Source: an uncultured Cohaesibacter sp. (GTDB lineage: Bacteria; Pseudomonadota; Alphaproteobacteria; Rhizobiales; Cohaesibacteraceae). From it: a DNA stretch of 64,000 nt. The position numbers and the translations under genes are program-made. The stretch spans positions 1,798,001 to 1,862,000 of the forward strand of contig NZ_OY782507.1 in assembly GCF_963677725.1 (NCBI RefSeq), given 5' to 3'. This document shows, piece after piece, positions 8,808 to 17,130 of this stretch; position 1 is the stretch's first letter; every line of letters begins with the position of its first letter. The notes beneath the pieces are model-generated. The model had not been told where the DNA came from. It was given only the letters and a program-made list of their open reading frames with translations, and did not search any database.

Positions 8808-10286
8808 TCAATCATAGCTATAGCCAAAGCGGCCGTGATAGCGGACCCCTTTGCGGCCCTTGCCACCGCTCATGTCGTAGCGGCGGGTGAGCTGGCCAAG
8901 GAAAATGGCGTTCATGTCGGATGCCGGCTCAACATTCTTGGTGGGAAGCGAGGCTTTCGACTTGGCGATTGGCTGAACAATATAAGGGGTGACAAAGATC
9001 ACCAGTTCGGTCTGGCTGCGCTTAAAGTCGCGAGAGCGGAAAAGCTGACCAAGAATGGGTAGATCCTTGAGGAACGGGAAGCCGTCGATATTCTGACGGA
9101 TTTCGTCGCGCAACAAGCCTGCCATGGCCATGGTGCCGCCAGATGGTAGCTCGACGGTGGTCGAGGACCGGCGCACTCGAAGGCCGGGAATGTTTATCGC
9201 GTCGGTCGCACCACCCAGACGGACGGAGGTGTCAGAAGAGATTTCCGACACTTCGGTCTTGATTTGCATACTGATGCGATTTTCCGATACCACCACCGGA
9301 CGGAAGCCGAGGCCAACACCAAAGGGTTTGAATTCGATACCAATCTTGCCGTCATCATAGCCAATGGGAATGGGGAATTCACCGCCGGCCAGGAAGTCGG
9401 CCTTTTCGCCGGAAATGGCGGTCAAATTGGGTTCGGCCAGGGTTCGGATAAGACCGGCGCGTTCCATTGCCTGTAGCGTCCCACTCAAATAGTCGGTCGC
9501 CGAGCCGACCCGCAGGCCAAGAACCGTTTGGGACAGATTGACCAAGGTGGCGGAAAACGGATTTTCGGTCAGGCCAGCACCTGACACTTTCCCAGACGTG
9601 AAAGAGCCCTGAAGGTTGATCCCCAGCTGTTTCAGTGCAGTGCGTTCCACTTCGGCAACCGTTACCCGCAGCTGCACCTGCTCGCGTGCCTGCACGGCGA
9701 TATAATTGCTTACCTTGCTCTTGTCGCCAACATAGGTGATGGCCAGATCCATGGCTTTCTGGCTGTCTGCGGGGTTGCGCACGGCGCCGGACAGGGCAAT
9801 GCCTTCGCCGACCCCTTCGACTTGAATGTTGGAGCCTGGAATCATCCGGCGCAACATGGCGGCAAGGGCTGAATTGTCTCGCGCAACATCGATTTCAAAA
9901 CTGGCGATCTGACCACCGCTGCCATCAAACAGCACCACATTGGCCTGTCCAACCTTCATCCCGATGATATAGACCCGACGCGCCTTGCGGACGACGGCAT
10001 CTGCTACGGTCGGGCTGGATACCAGTACGTCACGCACATCGCGCGGCGTTTCGATGACGATCGACTTGTTCAAGCCAACCTTGATATGACGACCATGAGC
10101 GCTGGCAGCCTGAAGGCGTACGGTGGAACCTGCATCGGCAGGTGCTGAGCCAAGGCCAAAATAAACAAGACCAATGACAGCCAGCATCAGCCCGGAAAGA
10201 CGTGCGGCTTGCCACAGATAGGTTTCAACGGTTGCCGACAGGGCCGTGGCGCCATGTCTTGGCTTACTGGCGAAATGTCTGCTCAT
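8808..10286 (-). CDS. cpaC: Tad pilus outer-membrane secretin CpaC/RcpA
   Basis: A 492-residue secretin that forms the outer-membrane channel for Flp pili. A hydrophobic signal segment lies at about residues 32-51, then a pilus/flagella N-domain (about 60-130: IKVGLNKSIVIETPRDVRDV), a BON-like segment (about 135-200) and the C-terminal secretin domain with LRVTVAEVERTALKQLGINL and VELPSGGTMAMAGLLRDE. The first codon overlaps the cpaB stop (ATGA). The long 30-residue stretch before the signal segment is unusual, and translation may start later. Confidence 0.94.
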   Translation of the reverse strand: MSRHFASKPRHGATALSATVETYLWQAARLSGLMLAVIGLVYFGLGSAPADAGSTVRLQAASAHGRHIKVGLNKSIVIETPRDVRDVLVSSPTVADAVVRKARRVYIIGMKVGQANVVLFDGSGGQIASFEIDVARDNSALAAMLRRMIPGSNIQVEGVGEGIALSGAVRNPADSQKAMDLAITYVGDKSKVSNYIAVQAREQVQLRVTVAEVERTALKQLGINLQGSFTSGKVSGAGLTENPFSATLVNLSQTVLGLRVGSATDYLSGTLQAMERAGLIRTLAEPNLTAISGEKADFLAGGEFPIPIGYDDGKIGIEFKPFGVGLGFRPVVVSENRISMQIKTEVSEISSDTSVRLGGATDAINIPGLRVRRSSTTVELPSGGTMAMAGLLRDEIRQNIDGFPFLKDLPILGQLFRSRDFKRSQTELVIFVTPYIVQPIAKSKASLPTKNVEPASDMNAIFLGQLTRRYDMSGGKGRKGVRYHGRFGYSYD

Positions 10287-11056
10287 TGTTTTACCGTCCT
10301 CTTGCTCAACTGTCCCGAACGCACAAGGGTAATCGTGCCGCTCTGCGCTTCATCCCGGCGCTCATCGCCGCCTGCATCCTCAAGGGACCGGAGTGCGAGG
10401 GACAGTGCGCCCTGCTGCTGGGCAGTAACTAGAATTTCACTTTGGGCGGGCGACAATTCCAGTGTTGCCGTTTCCCCAACAACCACTTTGGTGCCGTCCT
10501 GATCTTCGATTGTCTGGTCAATAGCCAGAACCCGGATGTTGTTCAGGATCGTCTCGGAGGTGACGCGCTTGTCGCCTTCTTCGGTCAGGATGACGTCAAC
10601 CCTGTCCTTTGGCAGGATGAAGCCGCCAGCGCTGGTTTCCGCTGAGATACGTGTTGCCACTGCGCGAAACCCCTTTGGTAAGATCGATGACATGAAGCCT
10701 TTGCCAGCAATGGCGACCTTGCCTTCGTTGATCGGCTCGCCTTCCAGGAATGAGCCGCGCGCCACGGCACCGACCAGTTCGCTGTCGGCCTCAGGGCGAT
10801 CAGCGCGCAAGATATAGCCCGGACTGGTGCTCTCGGCGGGCCATTTGCGCCAGACAAACATATTGGCGGTGAAACTGGAGCCTAGCGGCACAGATTGAGC
10901 TGCGGTGAGAACTTCAACCACATCCATGGCTGGCGCAGCCGCTTGCTCCACCACGGGCGCTTCAGATGGCTTATCGCCCATGGAGCGGGCAAGGATCATG
11001 GCGATCAGACCAGCAAGCACTGCAACAATAACAACAGCTATACGCGCAACTTTCAT
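10283..11056 (-). CDS. cpaB: Flp pilus assembly protein CpaB/RcpC
   Basis: A 257-residue periplasmic protein anchored by an N-terminal membrane segment (about 5-23, VARIAVVIVAVLAGLIAMIL). It contains a SAF-like domain (about 50-115) and the RcpC/CpaB domain (AVATRISAETSAGGFILPKDRVDVI, about 117-142). It modulates Flp pilus biogenesis with the secretin. I start it at the ATG at 11056 (MKVARI). The frame is open to 11146, but the extra residues are not CpaB-like and would hide the signal anchor. It overlaps cpaC by four bases. Confidence 0.9.
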   Translation of the reverse strand: MKVARIAVVIVAVLAGLIAMILARSMGDKPSEAPVVEQAAAPAMDVVEVLTAAQSVPLGSSFTANMFVWRKWPAESTSPGYILRADRPEADSELVGAVARGSFLEGEPINEGKVAIAGKGFMSSILPKGFRAVATRISAETSAGGFILPKDRVDVILTEEGDKRVTSETILNNIRVLAIDQTIEDQDGTKVVVGETATLELSPAQSEILVTAQQQGALSLALRSLEDAGGDERRDEAQSGTITLVRSGQLSKRTVKQ

Positions 11057-11284
11057 AACTCGAATTCCCGTCCTAATGCGGCGACAGTCGGCAACAGGCG
11101 CATCCGCACCTTTGTTCCAGTGTCCAACACTTATGGTTAACGACAAGTAAGCGCCGTTACTTAATATGCTGTTAAAGTCGCAATTTGCAGCAAAATGGTG
11201 GGGTAAGAGATGTTGCCGGATGGGCGCTTGAGCGCGTCAGACCCAAATGGGTGTGGCCCTCTGTGCTTTGAGCGATCATGCAAA

Positions 11285-11308
11285 ACGCCCGGCCAATCTG
11301 GACCGGGC
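11285..11308 (-). terminator. Probable terminator or attenuator between cpaA and cpaB
   Basis: On the minus strand an approximately 10-bp stem (CGCCCGG plus CCA, with a bulge, pairing with TGG plus CCGGGCG) is followed by GTTTTG. It lies about 35 bases after the cpaA stop and about 230 bases before cpaB, so it could partly separate flp-cpaA expression from the rest of the operon. Confidence 0.5.
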
Positions 11309-11343
11309 GCTGGATCAGAAAAGGAATGAAGACATGGCTCAGG

Positions 11344-11868
11344 TCACGAAGTCGCCAACCGGATGCCGGTTTGCATCCAGTCGGAACCGGCATACATTTG
11401 CAGTCCTGCAATGGCAAAGGCCACCCCATAGGGAACGCGCTTGATGCTGTGGAGGCGATAGACCCAGTTCATCCGGACCATGAAGCTGGGCAGCATTTGC
11501 GTCCGAAAATAGAGGAAAAAGACCGCCATCAGAGCGCCATAAATAGAAGTCAGCCCAAAAAACAGCACCGCCAGCTCCGGTCCGAGCCAGAGGGAGGCCA
11601 CAGCTGCAAATTTCGCGTCACCACCACCAATTGCCTTGGCCATCCAGAGGCTGAAACAAATGACCAGCGTCACCACTGCCACACCAAGATGGGTAAAGGC
11701 CTCAGCCCATCCCATACCAATGCCATATGCAAAAAGCGGAAATGGCAGCATGAAGATCAGGGCGACCCGATTGGAAATGCGCATAGTGAAAACATCTGAA
11801 CTGCCCGCATAGGCAAAAACCAGCGGTGCGAACAGAAGCAATGCCCAAGCAAAGATCGTGTCTACCAT
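11344..11868 (-). CDS. cpaA: Prepilin peptidase CpaA/TadV
   Basis: A 174-residue polytopic aspartic protease that removes the Flp pilin leader at the cytoplasmic face of the membrane. The catalytic GxGD motif is visible as GGGDAKF at about residues 81-87. The first catalytic Asp is in SSDVFTMRISNRV near residue 25, which matches the type IV prepilin peptidase-like (A24) family. It is short, as expected for CpaA, which lacks the N-methylase domain. It lies between flp and cpaB, the standard position. Confidence 0.92.
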   Translation of the reverse strand: MVDTIFAWALLLFAPLVFAYAGSSDVFTMRISNRVALIFMLPFPLFAYGIGMGWAEAFTHLGVAVVTLVICFSLWMAKAIGGGDAKFAAVASLWLGPELAVLFFGLTSIYGALMAVFFLYFRTQMLPSFMVRMNWVYRLHSIKRVPYGVAFAIAGLQMYAGSDWMQTGIRLATS

Positions 11869-11985
11869 GTCAAATACTCCCTTTGGATGGATATCATCAG
11901 TAAAGGCGTCGGCCTATTGATGCCATCATGCGCGAAAATCGTTATCAAACCATTGATTTTCTTTATATAATTTTATGAGTAAACG

Positions 11986-12017
11986 AAAAAAGGCCGCCTG
12001 AACGGGCAGCCTTTTTC
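11986..12017 (-). terminator. Intrinsic terminator downstream of flp
   Basis: AAAAAGGC-C-GCC pairs with GGC-A-GCCTTTTT across a short loop, giving a U-rich end on the minus strand. It lies about 45 bases after the flp stop codon. It would let the pilin mRNA accumulate to higher levels than the downstream assembly genes. Confidence 0.85.
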
Positions 12018-12062
12018 CAAACAAGATTGGCGCGCCGATTAAGGCGTCGTGCCAGCTGGACA

Positions 12063-12242
12063 TTATTTTGCAGCAGCGGCTCCGTCCAGTTTGCCTTTGA
12101 TAACTGCGAACAGGTCGGTAATAGATGTTTTGAGATTACCAGCTGCGGTCACAATGCCAACGCCGATCAAGCCAGCGAGCAGAGCATATTCAATAGCGGT
12201 TGCACCAGATTCGTCTTTCATAAAGCGAGCAAAAAGTTTCAT
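12063..12242 (-). CDS. flp: Flp family type IVb major pilin
   Basis: A 59-residue prepilin, MKLFARFMKDESG then ATAIEYALLAGLIG and a hydrophilic tail ending DGAAAAK. The prepilin peptidase site is G13/A14, with Glu at +5 and Tyr at +6 of the mature protein (the Flp G/XXXXEY motif), followed by a single hydrophobic assembly helix. It polymerises into the Tad adhesive pilus. An AGGAG ribosome binding site lies eight bases before the ATG. It is the first gene of the cpa/tad operon and has its own terminator. A long AT-rich upstream region suggests strong, regulated expression. Confidence 0.95.
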   Translation of the reverse strand: MKLFARFMKDESGATAIEYALLAGLIGVGIVTAAGNLKTSITDLFAVIKGKLDGAAAAK

Positions 12243-12852
12243 TTTGGACTCCTAGAAATTCCATTTGTTGACAGCTCTTCCGTCTGGCGGCTTTTGCTTT
12301 TATTGCGTTTGGGTGTGCCCTCAGACAAGAATACTTTTAGGGCAAACCTCTTTCCAACTGGTTAAATATCAAAGCAACAATCCGCCACATATAGCCAATT
12401 TCAAGTCATGGTTAAATCTTTACATACGAAATTCCATCCTAAATGTTCGGTTAATCTAACAATATTAGAGTTAATTTATAATTTATATTTAATTTATACT
12501 TGTATTGACTAAATTTTTACACAATCAACACCAAAGAAAAACGCTTTAACAACGAGGCAAACTGTAAGATTTGAGGTTTCTTTTTACATGAAGGGTTTGG
12601 AATTGGAGGTGCCAATTCTCAGTCCACGCTGCCTTTAAGGCTTCCTTCACCATTTTTTTCCATGCTTGACCCGAATAATGAGGCCTTTGGGGCCATTTTG
12701 ACGTTGCCCAAAGGTTTATACCGCATCCCCAGCTATGAATTGCACGTTTTGTTCAACCCAGTTCAAGAAATTGCACTTAACTGACGGACGAACAATCATA
12801 TGGGAAGATTGGGCACTTAGACCGGCGAACCCGGAGCCCTTCGGAGGTCGAA
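12243..12852. other. AT-rich divergent regulatory region between flp and the pilus N-domain gene
   Basis: About 610 bp without a gene. The segment 12360-12540 is clearly more AT-rich than the rest of the window and holds several TTAA tetramers, including TTAA-N7-TTTA at 12471-12485, one base off the CtrA consensus TTAA-N7-TTAA. An imperfect dyad (TTAATCTAA, AATATTAGAGTTAA) lies just before it. A perfect 7-bp hairpin GAATTGG/CCAATTC is at 12600-12618. It presumably contains the flp promoter (minus) and the promoter of the gene at 12853 (plus). Confidence 0.5.
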
Positions 12853-13332
12853 ATGAAATTTGCGTCCGCACTCTTTGCTCTACTTCTGGCTGGAGCCGCT
12901 TTGGCCCCTTCCCTCAGCCTTGCCCAATCCTATCCGGTGATCGAGGTGAAAGTTGATCGTGCCAAGGTGATGCAGGTCTCTCGACCTGCAGCGATGATCA
13001 TTATCGGCAATCCGGCCATAGCGGATGCAACCATCAAGGACACCCAGACCCTGATTATCACCGGCAAGCAATATGGCACGACGAACCTGATTGTTCTTGA
13101 CGCAGAAGGTGAGCCGATCGCAGATGAATTGCTTAATGTAACGGCGGCCACCGAGAATAGCGTGACTGTCTATAAGGGCGCAGCACGACAAACCCTTAAT
13201 TGTGCGCCAGATTGCCAGCCTGTTTTTCGCATGGGTGATGAAGACAAGCATTCCGCAGCGCTGGCACAACAGATCGAGACCTACAAGAAGATGTCGAAGG
13301 GCGAAGAAATCGACATTCAGAATAACGAATAG
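12853..13332 (+). CDS. Pilus assembly protein N-terminal domain-containing protein (secretin N-domain only)
   Basis: A 159-residue exported protein: signal peptide (1-24, ending SLAQS) followed by one pilus/flagella assembly N-domain (about 28-110), homologous to the N-domain of the CpaC secretin (compare VKVDRAKVMQVSRPAAMIIIGNPAIADA with the matching CpaC segment). No secretin channel domain is present. Two Cys residues (CAPDC, about 120) could form a disulfide. A GGAGG ribosome binding site precedes the ATG. The neighbours, pilin and TadE genes, imply a periplasmic accessory role in the Tad machine, but the function is unproven. Confidence 0.82.
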   Translation: MKFASALFALLLAGAALAPSLSLAQSYPVIEVKVDRAKVMQVSRPAAMIIIGNPAIADATIKDTQTLIITGKQYGTTNLIVLDAEGEPIADELLNVTAATENSVTVYKGAARQTLNCAPDCQPVFRMGDEDKHSAALAQQIETYKKMSKGEEIDIQNNE

Positions 13333-13822
13333 GGTCTGGCATCACTTCGACCAATCACATGGTTGACCCCTTTTTCGAGGGCATGGAGGTCCGCGCCCTT
13401 TTCAGTATATGTGGTCCATATCATTATATAAGCCATGTGGCGCGACGTGGTGAGGCGAGAGCTCGGCGCGCCCCTCATCACCTTGATGGTTGCAGGCTCA
13501 CCGCCTTCGATGTGGGGATGCAATTAACCACTTTTCCCAATCATTCCTAAACTCTTTCCTGTCATTCTTAACCAGAATACGCGCCAGAGATGCGTCTATC
13601 GTCCGCTGATGGCTTTTGCCCGGATGGTCAGGCGCTGCTTTCGGCGTAGCTATGGTGTTAGAGCAATTCTCGGGAACAGCCGTTCACGAGAATGCGATAC
13701 CATACTGAGAAATGGCGTTTAAATCTGAACCGGTGACCCGGTTTATCTTCAAAGCGCTCCAGAAGCATTATCCGTTCAGACATATTGATGATGTCGATGT
13801 CTGTTGGTCGAGGGGAAGACAC
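13333..13822. other. Intergenic region before the TadE-like genes
   Basis: About 490 bp with no convincing gene. A weak plus-strand hairpin (AGGGC/GCCCT, 13378-13399) followed by TTTTC may end the preceding transcript. The promoter of the pseudopilin pair should lie in the 3' part. An in-frame extension of the next gene upstream to 13712 lacks pseudopilin-like sequence and a ribosome binding site. Confidence 0.4.
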
Positions 13823-14407
13823 ATGCCTGCATCGTCAAATAACGCCGAAATGGTCGGCGCATCCCGCCTTGGCAGGGCCCGGGCGGCGATCAGACAAAGC
13901 TTGCAACGGTTTTTCTGTCAGGATCAGTCTGGGGCAACGGCCGTTGAATTTGCCATTCTTGCTGTGCCTTTCATTCTCACCATCGGCTTGAGTTTGTTTT
14001 TCGGTTACATCTATGTGATGACCATCTCGCTTGATGATGCGATCGGTGAGGCTGGACGCCAGATCCGTGTCGGCAAGGTTGAGAAGGACAAGATCACCAA
14101 AAGCAGCTTCAAGTCGATGATCTGCGACGGGGTGGTATTCAGCAAGGACGATTGTCTGAATAACCTGGTGGTGGATGTCCAAAGTGCGCCAGACCTTGAG
14201 GATGTTGGAGTGGACAAGCCTTTCACAGGCGGACTGCCTGACAAGACCAAGGAAAAGTTTGATCCGGGTGAAGGCAGTGACTTTGTCATCGTCTCGGGCT
14301 ATATGCCCGCAACCGAGTATATTACGCTTTTGAACGCCTTCAAGTCGCTTCCCAATAAAGAGTTCATTGTGACGTCCCGGACGGTGTTCCGCAATGAGCC
14401 CTTCTGA
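13823..14407 (+). CDS. TadE-like pseudopilin
   Basis: A 194-residue membrane protein with a TadE-like N-terminus: basic segment, then QDQSG/ATAVEFAILAVPFIL (about residues 33-52), with Glu at +5 after the presumed prepilin peptidase site, and one transmembrane helix. The extracytoplasmic part is about 140 residues and contains a Cys pair (CDGVVFSKDDC). TadE/TadF pseudopilins are processed by CpaA/TadV and needed for Flp pilus assembly. I chose the ATG at 13823 because AGGGGAAG sits at a proper distance upstream. The next gene is a second TadE-like protein, 42 bp downstream. Confidence 0.87.
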   Translation: MPASSNNAEMVGASRLGRARAAIRQSLQRFFCQDQSGATAVEFAILAVPFILTIGLSLFFGYIYVMTISLDDAIGEAGRQIRVGKVEKDKITKSSFKSMICDGVVFSKDDCLNNLVVDVQSAPDLEDVGVDKPFTGGLPDKTKEKFDPGEGSDFVIVSGYMPATEYITLLNAFKSLPNKEFIVTSRTVFRNEPF

Positions 14408-14449
14408 TGGAACTCACAATTTCCCCCGCAGTTCAGGCAGGATAAATCC

Positions 14450-14995
14450 ATGATATTCTTAGCGAAAATTCGATCCTGTATCCGGTCGTTCAGGCGGGAT
14501 GAGAGTGGAACATCAGCGGTTGAATTTGCCATCGTTGCTCCCATTTTGCTGGCAGTATTGGTGCCCATTTCCTGGGAAGCCCTCAATGCCTTGCTGGTCA
14601 AGAACAAGGCCAATCAGACCGCCACTCTGCTCGCCGACCTGACCACCCAGGGCACCAGCGTGTCGGAAGAGAAATTCAAGATGATGAAAAACAAGATCAT
14701 CAAGGATTTCCTCTATCCATATGATGATTTGACCTACCGATTGCGATTGATCGGCGTGAAAGTGGATAGCAAAAAGAAAGTCACCGCAGTCAAGGATATG
14801 GATTATGGCACCGCTGAGCTGGACCCCTACACTTTGCCGGAGGGTCTGCTCGTGCCGAACAGCTTTTATATCATGACGGCAGCCGAGATCGATTTCGAAT
14901 CCCTAATTGGCAATAGCGTCTTTGGCGGCATGACCTTCAAGGACAAGGCCATCATGGTGCCGCGGCTTTCATCGCAAATGACGGTCAAGAAATAA
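14450..14995 (+). CDS. TadE/TadG-like pilus assembly protein
   Basis: A 181-residue protein with the motif RDESG/TSAVEFAIVAPILLAVLVP (about residues 18-41). This is a prepilin-type cleavage site and transmembrane helix, followed by an approximately 140-residue periplasmic domain without cysteines. It pairs with the preceding TadE-like gene and presumably acts as a minor pseudopilin. It is much shorter than VWA-containing TadG proteins, which I do not see in this window. An AGGA ribosome binding site precedes the ATG, and an intrinsic terminator follows. Confidence 0.87.
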   Translation: MIFLAKIRSCIRSFRRDESGTSAVEFAIVAPILLAVLVPISWEALNALLVKNKANQTATLLADLTTQGTSVSEEKFKMMKNKIIKDFLYPYDDLTYRLRLIGVKVDSKKKVTAVKDMDYGTAELDPYTLPEGLLVPNSFYIMTAAEIDFESLIGNSVFGGMTFKDKAIMVPRLSSQMTVKK

Positions 14996-15038
14996 CAGGC
15001 TGGTTTGTTTTGCCTTTTTGGCATCAAACACGACATGA

Positions 15039-15070
15039 CAAAGGCGCTGATCGTAGGATCGGCGCCTTTT
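15039..15070. terminator. Bidirectional terminator between TadE-like gene and PhnD-like gene
   Basis: Stem AAAGGCGCTGATC (15040-15052) pairs with GATCGGCGCCTTT (15057-15069, one G-U pair) around a four-base loop, with TTTT after it on the plus strand. It serves the plus-strand TadE pair and probably the convergent minus-strand gene. Confidence 0.85.
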
Positions 15071-15096
15071 GTTTTGATGCTGTGTGGCTGTGCCTC

Positions 15097-16212
15097 TCAG
15101 CGCGCAGTGGCGACCGCTATCAAGGGCGCATAGCTATCAAGGGTCACCGAGCGGAAGCCCGCATCATAATAACGCTCAACTGCATCATAGGCATCGGGGT
15201 CATCCTGCTGCATGCGTTTTAAAACCTTGATCAACTCGGCACGCTGTTGCTTGGGCATTTGGCTATGGACGGCATGCGGGCCTGCGGGCACGGGTCTTGA
15301 CTGCCAGATCGACAGGAAATCAGGTTGGGCAGGATTTGGATTGCTGCGCGTCTTTTTAGCATCCTGATAGGCAGAAATCGCTCCATCGCTGGTGAAGAGC
15401 GACTGATTGAAGGGGGTTGTTGACCAGACCAGAGCCGCATCCACTTCGCCCTTTTCCAGCATTTCCAGAGCCTCTTGTGGCGTATCCCGGCGATAGAGTG
15501 TCGAGACGTCCCGTTCAGGATTGAGGCCCTGCAACCGCAACTCATTGAGCGCAACGTAGAAGGGCAAAGCACCGGAACTTGATGACAGTGCCATAGACCG
15601 GCCCGTCATGTCAGCCAAGCTGCGGACGGAGCTGTCGCCACGCACCACCAGCAACATGTAAATGCCGTCCGGCGCATTGGTTGAGAAAGGTGCGACCAGA
15701 GGCAACAGGCAACCACAGGAAGCCTGTGCCATGGCAAAACTGCTGGCGGGATAGATGGCATAATCGATCTGCGCGGATGTATGGGCTGCGATCAGGGTTT
15801 GCATGGTGCGAAAGCCAACCACTTCCACCGGCTGGTTCAGGCTTTCCTGCAGGTAGCGGCGAAAGGGTTCGATCCGCCCCTGCAAATAGGTGGCACCACG
15901 CTCTGCGACCATGCCAATGCGTAGCGACTTTGGCATATCCGTCAGATCCACCGGTTTGGCGGCTTGCGATTGCTTTTCCGGCATTGGCTGGGACAGATCC
16001 TCCACGGACGAGCTGTCTGTGTTTGGATTGTCGGATGGGGAGAGCGATTGCTCGCTCTGCGTGGGAAGGGCTGGCAAGGCGTGGGTTTCGACGGCGTTCT
16101 GCGCAAAGCTGTTCGCAGGCAGGCATGCCACGAAGAGCAGAATCCCCCAAAATGCAACCAGAATGTGCCAATTCCGTCGCGTCAAACGCGGGCTGGTCCG
16201 AAAGTTTCCCAT
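15097..16212 (-). CDS. PhnD/SsuA/transferrin-family substrate-binding protein (orphan)
   Basis: A 371-residue exported protein. An N-terminal signal anchor (about 15-37, LVAFWGILLFVACLPANSFAQ) is followed by a Ser/Pro/Gln-rich linker (to about 90) and a PhnD-like periplasmic binding fold: LRIGMVAERGATYLQGRIEPFRRYL, IDYAIYPASSFAMAQ, and GEVDAALVWSTT. PhnD-type proteins bind phosphonate, phosphite or similar anions for ABC importers. No ABC permease or ATPase lies nearby, so it may serve a distant transporter or work as a sensory binding protein. The ligand cannot be read from the sequence. Confidence 0.8.
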   Translation of the reverse strand: MGNFRTSPRLTRRNWHILVAFWGILLFVACLPANSFAQNAVETHALPALPTQSEQSLSPSDNPNTDSSSVEDLSQPMPEKQSQAAKPVDLTDMPKSLRIGMVAERGATYLQGRIEPFRRYLQESLNQPVEVVGFRTMQTLIAAHTSAQIDYAIYPASSFAMAQASCGCLLPLVAPFSTNAPDGIYMLLVVRGDSSVRSLADMTGRSMALSSSSGALPFYVALNELRLQGLNPERDVSTLYRRDTPQEALEMLEKGEVDAALVWSTTPFNQSLFTSDGAISAYQDAKKTRSNPNPAQPDFLSIWQSRPVPAGPHAVHSQMPKQQRAELIKVLKRMQQDDPDAYDAVERYYDAGFRSVTLDSYAPLIAVATAR

Positions 16213-16451
16213 AGTTACTCAATACCGCATTTTGATTGTTCGAATCATATAATTGACATCATGATGCGTTACCCGTTCGGGATCAATCACGCTCGCTCTC
16301 AGATATGCCATTAATCAGGCCATCACACGGGCAGCCTTGCCAGAATAATCGTGTCACCCCGCCCTGTTCGACCCTTGAAGGCCGTGCAGCGAAGGGGTGG
16401 CCGCGCAACACGTCATGCCACCTCATTATGGTGGTGAAAAATGGGGCTATT

Positions 16452-17066
16452 ATGACCAACAATCCGACTATTGTGGTTTTCGACATCGGCAATGTTCTGA
16501 TCCGGTGGGACATGCATTTTCTTTATGAATCCTTCTTCCCCCACAGAGACGCAGCGCAGGCCTTTATTGACGAGACAGAATTGGAAGACTGGAATCTGCA
16601 GCAGGATAAGGGTCGCGACTGGAAAGAGGCAGAGGATGAGCTGATCGGTCGCTTCCCGCACTATGAGCAAGAAATTCGTGCCTTCCGAGCCCGCTGGCAC
16701 GATGCGGTTCCCGGGGTGATTGCCGGGACGGTGCTAATCAAGGAACGGCTGGAGGAATTGGGCGTGCCGCTCTATGCGATCACCAATTTTGCCGAGGACA
16801 CCTTTGCGGAGGCACAGGCGCGGTTCCCGACGCTCAATTCCTTCCGCGATATTGTCATTTCCGGCAAAGAGCAGGTCATCAAACCCGATCCGGTTATTTA
16901 TCAGCGTTTGCTGGAGCGCAATGGTCTTGAGGCAGCTGACTGCCTGTTCATTGACGACAGCGAAAAGAATGTGATCGGAGCGCGCGCTGTTGGCATACAT
17001 GGGCACCATTTCCGCAGCCCCTATTTGCTGGCCGAAGACCTCAAGCGCTATGGCTTTGCCCTTTAA
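16452..17066 (+). CDS. HAD family hydrolase (HAD-IA, phosphatase/dehalogenase-like)
   Basis: A 204-residue cytosolic HAD-superfamily enzyme. Motif I is VVFDIGNVLIRWD (nucleophile Asp near residue 10), the motif II region is YAITNFAEDTF, the motif III Lys is in KPDPVIYQ, and motif IV is FIDDSEKNV. The alpha-helical cap after motif I places it in subclass IA, with YihX-type sugar-phosphate phosphatases or 2-haloacid dehalogenases. The substrate is not predictable. The frame is open back to 16305, but the similarity begins at MTNNPTIVVFD with a GGGG ribosome binding site. It stands alone, divergent from the PhnD-like gene. Confidence 0.88.
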   Translation: MTNNPTIVVFDIGNVLIRWDMHFLYESFFPHRDAAQAFIDETELEDWNLQQDKGRDWKEAEDELIGRFPHYEQEIRAFRARWHDAVPGVIAGTVLIKERLEELGVPLYAITNFAEDTFAEAQARFPTLNSFRDIVISGKEQVIKPDPVIYQRLLERNGLEAADCLFIDDSEKNVIGARAVGIHGHHFRSPYLLAEDLKRYGFAL

Positions 17067-17130
17067 CAGAGATATTAAGGCAGTGGCTGGGTTTCAGGCG
17101 CTGCCACCCTTCGCCAAGACAATGGGCCGA

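Noticed and set aside
16305-16451. Upstream extension of the HAD hydrolase
   Set aside because: The extra 49 residues show no similarity to HAD proteins, and the conserved strand with the nucleophile Asp begins right after the ATG at 16452.
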